Part shown: positions 56,024 through 64,000 of the stretch, in pieces
How positions within the stretch are numbered: position 1 is the first letter of the stretch
Layout: every line of letters starts with the position of its first letter
Source: Hyaloperonospora brassicae
Lineage: Eukaryota > Oomycota > Peronosporomycetes > Peronosporales > Peronosporaceae
DNA: 64,000 nucleotides
Direction: 5' to 3'
NCBI GenBank assembly: GCA_947650285.1
Contig: CANTFL010000332.1
Location: 124,001-188,000, forward strand
Program-made: the position numbers and the translations under genes
The notes under the pieces: generated by a model
Told to the model about the DNA's origin: nothing
What the model saw: only the letters and a program-made list of their open reading frames with translations
Database searches by the model: none

Positions 56024-57637
56024 TCAAAGTGCTACGGAGACGAAGACGACGAAGAGTATGCAATTGACCTGCAGACGCATACGTCTGGTCGATCCTCTCT
56101 ACCTCCAGTCGTGCTCTGCTGCATCTTTGGTGGGGCGTATCGTGTTCTCGCGATCCCATCTGCTACAAGGGCACGACAAGAGCGAGTGCACCTGCCGTCT
56201 GAACACATACGTTGAAGTGAGAAGAAGTCGCACGACGACGACAGCCTGTGGACGACCGAACGAACGGACACGTGCGATGGGTAACGGAAGCGAAAGTGGT
56301 CACGCAAGTCACGTGTTGTTGCATCGAGAGGTGTTACATGGCGACGTGTCAACTAAAGGACTCGTCGAACCTGTGAAACGACCGGTCGGGTCAGTCGCTG
56401 ATGATACCAATTCCAGCGGAACGTCTTCGGAGCGACAACGATCGGAAGGAACGTGTGCTGACCGACACCCCGTCGTCTCATTTGCAGTAGTTGTAGTTGT
56501 TGTTGTAGTAGTGATAGGGCTTACCGTCTGATCACCAGCACGCTCTGTCTCGATCGCCTTTACGCGCGAGCGAAGAGATCGACGACAGCGCAACGTCGAG
56601 TCACTTTGTCGTTGCGATACCCCGTGCAACTGCGTCATCGGTAGTAGAAGAGAGAGGTCGATCCGTTGCACGGGCGTGGCCTGTACATGCACAGGCGTGC
56701 ACACGTGAACGCACTCAACGATGAGACGTCGCTGTCGTTGCCTCTATAACTTTCGCAGGCCGACAAAGGCACGTTGGGCGACCGCTCGTGTCTTGTTGAA
56801 GTTGTTGCCCACCTGTCTGCCTCGACCTCATGCGTTAGCGTGCAGACTCCAAGTGCCGTTGGCGACTCGGAATCGATCCAAGACGCAGACATTGGCCTAC
56901 GTACGTGATCGAGTGGGCTTAAACCGATAGGCCGTTAAGGTGAATGAGACGTTGACGAATGCGGTGCGTCGTAAGGGGTTTTGTCAATGCCAACCGCTGG
57001 TCTGAGTATTCGAGAAGGCGATCCGATAGCGGTCACTGAGCTCACGACGGCAGAGTGTGTTGGTCACCGCCATACAGCGTCGAAGCGGGCAAGAGCCAAA
57101 GTTTTCCAAAGTTTACGCCTTTACGGACCGTCTCGTGCGATTGCAAGAGGAGATAAAAGTGCTACTGAGGGCGCTCAGCATAAGGTGCGCAGCAGATTTG
57201 TACTGGACATACTACACACGCAACAGGTCTGACGCCAAGCTGACCTCAATTGGTGCTCGTAGGACCAACAAAGTGACTATTCAGAGACGATCGATGCGCG
57301 ACAGTGCATGTGACTTGAGGGTCTTGCGTCGATGAGATTCGCAAAGACTAATGGGCACGTGAGCGGATTGGCAAACACATTCGGATGTGCACTGGTGCAC
57401 TCGACCGCTTATGTTTTACGTGTTGCTGTCCACTTCTCGACGGCTACACAGCTCTGATGGGTACATGACGATTGTGACACCCACTGCCAATAGAGAGAGA
57501 GATTCGTTGGTCACCAGCGATAGCAGCAGCAGTTGCTACGTCGTGTCGCTACGATAACCTGCAGCTCAGTCATTCTCTTCTGCCGCGACCGAGTTGCTCA
57601 GGACCCCAAGCAGCGAAACGCACCGTAGCTGCACTGA
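56024..57637. other. 1.6 kb intergenic region, nothing recognised
   Basis: The region contains a GTT/GTA microsatellite around 56485-56515. Open frames here have no domain and overlap on both strands. Confidence 0.5.
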
Positions 57638-58978
57638 TCAAACACTCAGCACGACTTCGCCTTCGGTCTGCAACTTGGACAGCGCATTCTTCTTCGCGCT
57701 CCGCTTCAGACGCCGCTCCTGCGTCAATTTGTCGCGGTTCGCGCGCAGCGTTTGCTTGTCCACGTTCGTCTTCCTGCTGCGATCGTTCTCGTCGTCCGAC
57801 ACGCCATCAAACGCAGCGCCCATGTCAATCTTTTCCCGCTTTACTTTTTTCACCGGTCGCTCCGGTGCCATGACGTGCAGGCCGCGGTCCTGTTCCGCCT
57901 CACCGTCGGGTTCTGTCCTAGCCCTCGTCACCTTTGCCTTCCACTCAAAGACCTTTGGCCTCGCAGCTTTCTTCACCCGCTCTTGCTGCTGGGTCCGTGC
58001 GTTCGCTTTCTGCAACTGCCTAAACTTGTTGCCGTGCACTGCTGGGCCTGACACAATCGGCGCCTCCTTTTCGGCAGTTGCTCTCGTCGCATCAACATTC
58101 TTCTCCGCTAGTGGTGTGCAGGTCACGTCCTGTTGCTGCTGGATCGTCGCCTTCTTCCCCGCTAACCCGTCCAGGACACTGTCACTCTTCTGTCGTCTTC
58201 GGTTCGTCTCCTCGACCGTCTTTGCCGTTGTTGCAACAGCCCTCGTCACGTCCTCCTTCTCGAGCTTCTCATGTACATAGAGACACTTTTTGCCGCGATG
58301 GCAGCGTCCGTTCTGGAAGCTGTAGCACACGCGCGTCGTCGGGCCCGCGCTGTCCTTCTGTACCTCCAGTCCGTCCTTCGCGACGGCCTCTACGTGCGCG
58401 AACTTGCACTTGTCTCCGCGTCTGCACGCGCCCGTCTGCACAAACTCAAAGCAGCTGCCGCAGTCTCCGTCCTGCACGTCGTGCGAAAAGAGGCAGTTGG
58501 CGCCCATTTTGCACCTGCCTTTGCGCAGCAACCAGCACGGCCGCTGGCCGACCTCAGGGGTTACAGACTGGAACTCGTCCTTGGGCACGAGCTGCCGCAC
58601 GTTCAGCGTACGGCCTTCGAGCACCTTCCGGTGCATTCCTTTAATGGCTGCGCGGAGAGCCGATGCCCCACTGAACGTGACAAAGCCAAAGCCCCGCGAC
58701 GCGTTCGTGGCGGCGTCGAGCACGACGGACGCGTCGAGGACCGTCCCGAAGGCACTGAAGAGCTCAGCCAGTTGCGTCTTGTCCAGCGACTTGGGAAGGC
58801 CCGCGACAATGAGCTTCTGACTGTCGTTGTTCGGCCGCATGTCACTTTTGGCTGAGTGTGTGTGTGTGATACGCTGCGAGTTGTCAACTGATGCGCTGGG
58901 AATGGCTGGCGGCGTGAGCGGCGCGTTATGGTGCCGAAAGCTCGTTATGTTGCTGAGCAGCAACTGCTCGTTGGACAT
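57638..58978 (-). CDS. RNA-binding protein with one RRM and three CCCH zinc fingers
   Basis: 446 residues from ATG 58978. The frame is open to 59044, but only non-ATG codons precede it. An RRM lies at about residues 55-130, with RNP2 (LIVAGLP) and RNP1 (RGFGFVTF). Three CCCH fingers follow: CWLLRKGRCKMGANCLFSH, CFEFVQTGACRRGDKCKFAH (20 residues) and CYSFQNGRCHRGKKCLYVH, all C-x8-C-x5-C-x3-H. The C-terminal 190 residues are Lys/Arg-rich with nuclear-signal-like clusters (KKVKREK, RRLKRSAKK) and look disordered. It probably binds RNA in the nucleus, in processing or splicing. No exact orthologue name can be given. An in-frame Met 46 residues on (MRPNN) is an alternative start that also keeps the RRM. 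Confidence 0.82.
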   Translation of the reverse strand: MSNEQLLLSNITSFRHHNAPLTPPAIPSASVDNSQRITHTHSAKSDMRPNNDSQKLIVAGLPKSLDKTQLAELFSAFGTVLDASVVLDAATNASRGFGFVTFSGASALRAAIKGMHRKVLEGRTLNVRQLVPKDEFQSVTPEVGQRPCWLLRKGRCKMGANCLFSHDVQDGDCGSCFEFVQTGACRRGDKCKFAHVEAVAKDGLEVQKDSAGPTTRVCYSFQNGRCHRGKKCLYVHEKLEKEDVTRAVATTAKTVEETNRRRQKSDSVLDGLAGKKATIQQQQDVTCTPLAEKNVDATRATAEKEAPIVSGPAVHGNKFRQLQKANARTQQQERVKKAARPKVFEWKAKVTRARTEPDGEAEQDRGLHVMAPERPVKKVKREKIDMGAAFDGVSDDENDRSRKTNVDKQTLRANRDKLTQERRLKRSAKKNALSKLQTEGEVVLSV

Positions 58979-61103
58979 TGATCGACGGGCCCGATGGTGC
59001 GCGAGGAAAAATTGCGTTAACGGGTTGGAGTCGGAAAGTGACAATGGGACGCAATGGTGAAGTAACGTTTAGGGCGATGCGAGTTGCTGCGGTGGATCCG
59101 ACCAGTCGAGACTTTTCACGGTGCTTGTGAATCTTCGGTTGTGTGCTGCTGCATTGTATGAACACTTCTTCCTTTGCTGCCTTTGCGCTGCCATCCACGC
59201 GACGATTGAAAAACGACGGCTTGTCGATTTCTTCCTACCGATTAAGCGCAATGAAGATCAATGTGCCCGAAACAATTGCTGAGTAAAAGCTGTCAAGGAG
59301 TTACAAACAAAGTGTGCTCATACCAACGGGCCAATATCGAGCAGCCTCCTCCTCTTACCGCACAGACGAGACAGGGCCTGTGAGAAGTGTGCATAGCGAC
59401 GCTTGACGTAAAGTCGAACTGTCGTAAGAGGATTGTCGAGACGTCGCCCATCAGTTGGAACTCTCAGCTGTGTGAGGAACCGGCTACACTCGTCGAATCT
59501 ATAACTACCGTACAACAAAGGCAGACGCAGTCGGACTTGTTGGACCATAGATCAATCCCCAGCTGCGTGGTTTTCATCACGCACAAGCATTCCTAGCATG
59601 GTTGTAGCACAAACAAAGCAGTTGTGCTGAAGTCCAATGCAACTGACACAACTAGATACAGTATCGCGCGAGCAAACTTGATCCAGCACGCCGTAAGATG
59701 GTCAGCGTACGACCTCAGGGCACGAAGATGACGGTTCAGCAACAGCGGGTATCTGCCAGTAGAAGGCGATGAGTGGAATGCGTCGATGCAGCGATCGCGT
59801 GCTGATGACGAAGCGTCCAAACATGACAAGTGTCAACACATCTAGACGAGGCAACGTCATTTTGATTGTTTTTTAGCTAATTCGAGGACGTCTTTTACAT
59901 CGTCGTCGACGGCACCACGATTGATTCCCTTACACTAATCCATTCAGCCTTTCCTAGAGTTTCTGAACACGCAGCGGGTCGTGCACGAAACAGGCAGGCG
60001 AAATTTCTGGCGAGAAGGTCAGCCCGAAGTAAGCTCTTGTAAATTCGAGATTAGCGTCCAGCAGGTTCATACGAAATACGACAGAAGTGTGTTTTCTCGA
60101 GCATGACCTTACCGTAAAGTGGGAACCCGCTAAAGCATCACAGAATACCTATCGGCAGATAGGAACATTATTGTCGGGTGTGTACGAGCCAAGGGGGAGT
60201 TCTGAGAACGTGCAAGTTGCTAGCCAGTCCGCTGCACACAATCCTCGATAAGCGCGACTAATGAACAAAGAGACGAGTATACGGCCAAGATGCACGATGG
60301 CCATCGTGTCAAAGGTGACCGCATGCCGGTTGCCATTCGTACCAGGGCGACGAGATAGTGGACGTGTTTACAATCAACTCAATCATTGTCAGTACGACCA
60401 AGAGTCTGATGCAGATGCTGGTGGGAAACGCACACTAGTCATTGATTTGTACGAGAGCGAGACATCTTGAGACGGAACCAAGTCCACGCTCGCATCTTGA
60501 ATTTGCGTGCTGAACAACAGTTTCCGACGCGGGGTGACATCGGCACGTACATAGACTAGAGTTTCGACGCGCAGTCCGTGGAAGTCGCGACTCAATGGAG
60601 GTCTCTGTTCTACGCATGATACACAACAAGCGCGGCAAACAGCCGCCATCAAGACTATCCAGCTCGAGTAAAATCCGGGTGCATGGCGCTAGTTATCGTC
60701 CGCAAGTAGTTATACACTTTCGATCGAAAAAGTGTCTCGGCATGGCGGATATCTCGCTCAAACGCAAGTAACACGCCGGTCAGCACCCAACAGCTAATAA
60801 CCTAGGCGAGACGACAGGTCAATGCGAGTCAACCGAGCTCCTCGCTTCGCGTCTGCGACGTGTCAAAGTGAGGTCTGGGTCAATTCAGTCTGTATGTTGG
60901 TGGTCTGTCGTGGCGTGTCGATGGTACGAGATGCAATGTCAATTCATTAGAATTCTCAACATCTCATCGCCTGCACAGACAAGAAATCCTTGAAAAGGAA
61001 ACACACTCAGCCCACTGTCCCGTCGTTCACGTAACGACATCATACTTCTCACGCATTTTTTATCATTCAACTATACGGTGTCCGCTCAACAGTCGCCTTC
61101 TCA
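58979..61103. other. 2.1 kb intergenic region, nothing recognised
   Basis: No gene supported. It contains the divergent promoter regions of the RRM/CCCH gene and the transporter. A CACGCATTTTTTATC stretch near 61052 resembles the flanking promoter part of the oomycete initiator for the gene starting at 61104. Confidence 0.45.
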
Positions 61104-62513
61104 ATGTCCAGAAGGATCGACCCACCGCATAAGTACGCACTTCCGACACACGTGTGTCAAAAACAGTTGCGACGGACTGAGTGGTCCAAAGTCGAAGGCA
61201 CTCGATCTCTCAGCGTCATGATCGAATCTCAGGTGGTCCACGCTACTCCAGCCACATGCACCTTCCTGCAACATCCGCTGCCCCCGCGTCCACGTGGCGA
61301 CTGGCGTCAGTCGATCATATCTAATTTGACAGCTCGAATGGGTCGGACGGTTTTGCACGCGCCGAGTCCGCAGGACTCGAGTATCCTGAACCTCTTCGTC
61401 TGCATCGGCGGTATCTACGTCTGCTACCTGAGCTATGGCATATTCCAGGAAAACATGTACGTAAACTGCTCTCTCTCTCTCTCTCTCTTGTTAGTAGTAG
61501 TACAATGTGAAGTATCTCGGACCGCTGTGGTTGTCAGCGTATTTGTCACTATTACACTACGGAGCACTTTGATCAAAACGCTCACTATACGTATAGCACA
61601 TGCTCACCTTTTCTTTTGTTATGGTACATGTCGCTTGGCTGTTGTTAGTTTCACGTACCGATCCCCAAGTGGCGACAAGTTCACTGCGACGCTCTTTATG
61701 CTGTTCGTGCAATGTGTCACGAACTCGCTCGTGGCTTATGCTGCCACGTTCGTGTGGAAGCCCGAGCGCGCGCGGATGCCGCTCGGTCCCTTTGCCTTCA
61801 CTGCTGCGGCCTATCTGGGCGCAATGCTGTGCAGCAACGAGGCGCTCAAGCACGTGAGCTTTCCAACACAAGCGCTGGGCAAATCGTGCAAGATGATCCC
61901 CGTCATGCTCATGGGCGTGCTCATTCGACGCAAGAAGTACACTCTGCGGGACTACGTTTGTGTCGTAGCAATCACGGCGGGCATTGCGATTTTCCAGCTC
62001 GGAAAAGGCTCTGCGAAACATGCCGAGCGGGAAAATAGCTCGTACGGCTTGCTGCTGCTCTTTGTCTCCCTCACGCTCGATGGCATCTCAGGGCCCAAGC
62101 AAGAGGAGATTGCGCATCAACTGCGTCCATCGGTGCACCAGCAGATGCTCAATACCAACTTGTGGGCCGTCGTTTACACGGGCATCGGGGCGCTGGCCAC
62201 GGGCCAGGCGCTCGAGGGCTTCTTTTTCTGCATTGAGAATCCGGCCATCCTCAACTCGGTCTTTTACTTCTCCGTGTGCAGCGCGCTGGGACAGAACTTC
62301 ATTTATTTCACCATCCAGCAGTTCTCGGCGCTGACGTGTACGACAATCACCACCACGCGCAAGTTCTTTACGATCCTCTTCTCTGTGGTCTGGTACGGCC
62401 ACGAACTCAGTCCAATGTCGTGGCTCGGTGTGGCCATCGTGTTCCTCGGCCTGGGGTGGGAGCTCTCTAGCAAGTATCAGAAGTACCAAACACAGGGCGC
62501 CAAGCTGACTTGA
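61104..62513 (+). CDS. SLC35B1/HUT1-type nucleotide-sugar transporter, one probable intron
   Basis: Exons 61104-61456 and 61649-62513 give 406 residues or fewer, depending on the start. A multi-pass membrane protein of the UAA transporter family: FVCIGGIYVCYLSYGIFQE near the first membrane segment, AMLCSNEALKHVSFPTQALG and KMIPVMLMGV, and the hallmark TTTRKFFTILFSVVWYGHEL followed by PMSWLGVAIVFLGLGWE. Relatives sit in the ER or Golgi and exchange UDP-sugars or, for SLC35B1, ATP/ADP. The intron is inferred: splicing AT/GTACGT to TTGTTAG/T yields ENIFTYRSPSGDKF, which fits the family. Left unspliced, the frame stays open. Start at 61104 is chosen by distance to the promoter-like element; the next ATGs (61218, 61338) are possible. 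Confidence 0.85.
   Translation: MSRRIDPPHKYALPTHVCQKQLRRTEWSKVEGTRSLSVMIESQVVHATPATCTFLQHPLPPRPRGDWRQSIISNLTARMGRTVLHAPSPQDSSILNLFVCIGGIYVCYLSYGIFQENMYVNCSLSLSLLLVVVQCEVSRTAVVVSVFVTITLRSTLIKTLTIRIAHAHLFFCYGTCRLAVVSFTYRSPSGDKFTATLFMLFVQCVTNSLVAYAATFVWKPERARMPLGPFAFTAAAYLGAMLCSNEALKHVSFPTQALGKSCKMIPVMLMGVLIRRKKYTLRDYVCVVAITAGIAIFQLGKGSAKHAERENSSYGLLLLFVSLTLDGISGPKQEEIAHQLRPSVHQQMLNTNLWAVVYTGIGALATGQALEGFFFCIENPAILNSVFYFSVCSALGQNFIYFTIQQFSALTCTTITTTRKFFTILFSVVWYGHELSPMSWLGVAIVFLGLGWELSSKYQKYQTQGAKLT
61457..61648 (+). other. Probable intron, 192 nt, frame-preserving
   Basis: GTACGTAAAC donor and CTGTTGTTAG acceptor. The intron starts with a CT microsatellite (61470-61490). Its length is divisible by three and it contains no stop in the reading frame, so retention would add 64 residues between the first and second membrane segments. 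Confidence 0.7.
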
Positions 62514-62643
62514 AGCATCGGACAGCAACGTGTTAGACGACGGTATGTCTTGTTCATGAAAACTCGTGCATTGCATTTTGCTACGCCTCAATGGCTTGTT
62601 GTGTGCTCCGATGTCTACGTATTGCGTTGAGTTGATCCTATAG

Positions 62644-62681
62644 TCACACACACACAAACACACACACACACATACACACTC
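62644..62681. repeat. CA microsatellite between convergent genes
   Basis: An interrupted CA repeat in the 228-bp gap between the transporter and the convergent gene on the other strand. Confidence 0.85.
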
Positions 62682-62740
62682 AGTGACTTGGTGTAGCTAC
62701 TCCGCGGAGTAGCTCGCTGGCCACGGACAGCGGCCGTCGC

Positions 62741-64000
62741 TTATAGGTTGAAGCTGCTTGAATTCGGAGTCAGCAATTGCTTCGACGCGCGACCGACAAC
62801 ACCCAAGTCGAGATGCATGAGGTCAGTGTTTGTATTCATCATGTCCAGCAAGAGGTTCTTGAGGTTCTCACCGAGAACGCTGAGGTCATACTCGCCGCCT
62901 TCGTTTTCCAGCCAGCGCGATACTTCTTTCCGAAGGGCTGCGAGCAAGTTCGGGTAGTGTTTGGCTGCCATCTTGCGAAACCGTTCTTCTTCTAGTAAGA
63001 CGTGCGAGTTTCCAAACAAGCGGTCCTTTTGAGTGGCATTGGCTTCGAATTCAGCGATTCTGCCCTTGAACTCGTTGATTTTGTTGTAGATGGCCATGAT
63101 CTTCCGCAATGACTGCAGTCGGGTTTGTGCGCTATTCACCGCGCTTTTTACTTCCTGTGTGTCTGCAATCGAGGCGCGAAGTCCCTGCAGCTGCGAATCC
63201 CCGAACGATACCGAGTACGTCCGATGGAACTTCTCAAATGCAGGATCAAGTCTAGACAGGAAAGAATCGTTGCATTCTAGCGCTCTTTCCGGAACTCCGA
63301 TATTCAGATTATCCTCATCGCCGGACGCATTCAGTGCACAGCACGAGCGGACAACGTACTTGTCCAGAATGGCAAGTCGAGACATCTTTCTTTCTACCTC
63401 GCACCCCATAAAAAAGCTCATTCGCTGCTCATTCGTGTCGATGCCAAAAGCCGCGAAGTCGTCGTCCATTGAGTACAAGAGACTGCGTAACGCGTTCTCT
63501 ACGGGCTCGCTCAGACAGCACAGTATCTCTTTGCCAGCAGCCAGCGTGTCCATTAAGCTCTGGTCGCCGTGAGGAGTTTGGGGCAATGGACACGTGAAGT
63601 GGCGGAAGTTGCCATCGTCCATGAAACCACCTAGAGCAACGTCGTGAGTCACCATGGCAGCTTCTTCTACGGTCCGGCGAAGGAAAGTCAACGCGTCCGA
63701 TCGCCCTGCTTGAACCTCCTCGAGGCTCCCAAGCACCTTTGCAAGCACTTCAAGTATTCGCTTGCTAAAGTCGAGTTGGCCGCCCGTCTGAAACAGATGA
63801 GCACAAATGGCCTCCAAAGTCTTTGCCTTGGCATCAATCCCGCCATCTTCTCCATCAAGTAATAAGCGAATCACTGACCCGATGTCATCTCGAGACAGTT
63901 GAGACTTACGCGCCATCGTCCTGATAGCCGCCAAAGACTCTTCCACCTCCGCAATCCGCTTTGTCTTTTCGATCAGCAACGTGTTAAATACATTCTGATC
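62741..64000 (-). CDS. Unrecognised, helix-rich protein, 5' end outside the window
   Basis: At least 419 codons, open to the window edge, stop at 62741. I do not recognise it. It has predicted long helices, including a coiled-coil-like part (TQEVKSAVNSAQTRLQSLRK, then IYNKINEFKGRIAEFEANAT). A conserved-looking end has FRKMAAKHYPNLLAALRKEV and LGENLKNLLLDMMNTNTD. No signal peptide or membrane segment is seen in this part. It converges on the transporter gene, 228 bp apart. The frame shows no lesion and codon use is like the neighbouring genes, so it is likely real. Confidence 0.75.
   Translation of the reverse strand, partial: DQNVFNTLLIEKTKRIAEVEESLAAIRTMARKSQLSRDDIGSVIRLLLDGEDGGIDAKAKTLEAICAHLFQTGGQLDFSKRILEVLAKVLGSLEEVQAGRSDALTFLRRTVEEAAMVTHDVALGGFMDDGNFRHFTCPLPQTPHGDQSLMDTLAAGKEILCCLSEPVENALRSLLYSMDDDFAAFGIDTNEQRMSFFMGCEVERKMSRLAILDKYVVRSCCALNASGDEDNLNIGVPERALECNDSFLSRLDPAFEKFHRTYSVSFGDSQLQGLRASIADTQEVKSAVNSAQTRLQSLRKIMAIYNKINEFKGRIAEFEANATQKDRLFGNSHVLLEEERFRKMAAKHYPNLLAALRKEVSRWLENEGGEYDLSVLGENLKNLLLDMMNTNTDLMHLDLGVVGRASKQLLTPNSSSFNL

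Noticed and set aside
54616..56067. 483-codon plus-strand frame opposite the second phosphatase gene
   Set aside because: A shadow of the phosphatase on the other strand, caused by GC-rich codon use. The phosphatase has all catalytic motifs.
56058..56531. 157-codon plus-strand frame ending in poly-Val
   Set aside because: The Val run comes from a GTT/GTA microsatellite. No other support.
58979..59044. Extension of the RRM/CCCH protein upstream of ATG 58978
   Set aside because: The frame is open but starts with a TTG codon. The first ATG is at 58978.

Overview
The window looks like genomic DNA of an oomycete, probably a Phytophthora or downy-mildew relative. Two secreted phosphatase genes start just downstream of sequences matching the oomycete initiator plus flanking promoter region (GCTCATTYYNCAWTTT). 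The host genes are compact, mostly intron-free and GC-rich, and they sit beside AT-rich sequence packed with Ty3/Gypsy, Ty1/Copia and LINE retroelements. The species cannot be named from the sequence alone.

Layout. Bases 1-6677 hold two decayed Ty3/Gypsy copies in tail-to-tail orientation. 1-2330 is the 3' end of a plus-strand copy with its 3' LTR. 2321-6677 is a minus-strand copy with its 5' LTR. 6678-16180 is AT-rich with no gene I can support. Element 1 (16181-24028, minus strand) is a nearly full-length chromodomain Ty3/Gypsy element with broken pol. Element 2 (25035-32624, plus strand) is a younger relative with intact gag, a pol broken by one missing T, and an intact 433-codon antisense gene. 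32638-35565 and 40989-41320 are pieces of decayed Copia elements. One of them was split by element 3 (35566-40988, plus strand), a different chromodomain Ty3/Gypsy element flanked by the target duplication GAATT. 42935-52224 holds a relict LTR, two LINE copies in opposite orientation, a 44-bp-stem hairpin, the first phosphatase gene and a solo LTR. 54688-64000 is genic: a second phosphatase, an RRM plus CCCH zinc-finger protein, a SLC35B1/HUT1-type nucleotide-sugar transporter and the 3' part of an unrecognised gene.

How the elements work. In elements 1 and 2, gag ends in a stem-loop that contains its own stop codon. It is preceded, at the right spacing and phase, by a slippery heptamer (A AAA AAT in element 1, G GGA AAC in element 2), and the protease/pol frame is the -1 frame. 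This is a textbook -1 frameshift signal, and a decayed form is present in the 2321-6677 copy. All three families share the primer-binding core TGGTAGCACT, two bases inside the LTR.

Most unusual observations. First, elements 1 and 2 are packed with adjacent short perfect inverted repeats: nine hairpins in 157 nt of the element 2 LTR, seven in the element 1 LTR, and many more through the coding regions. Second, a coiled-coil protein gene is encoded antisense to the 3' end of pol. Its coiled coil lies opposite a low-complexity pol linker, while the pol chromodomain lies opposite a low-complexity part of the antisense protein. Traces of this antisense gene are also present in the decayed copy at 480-1770.
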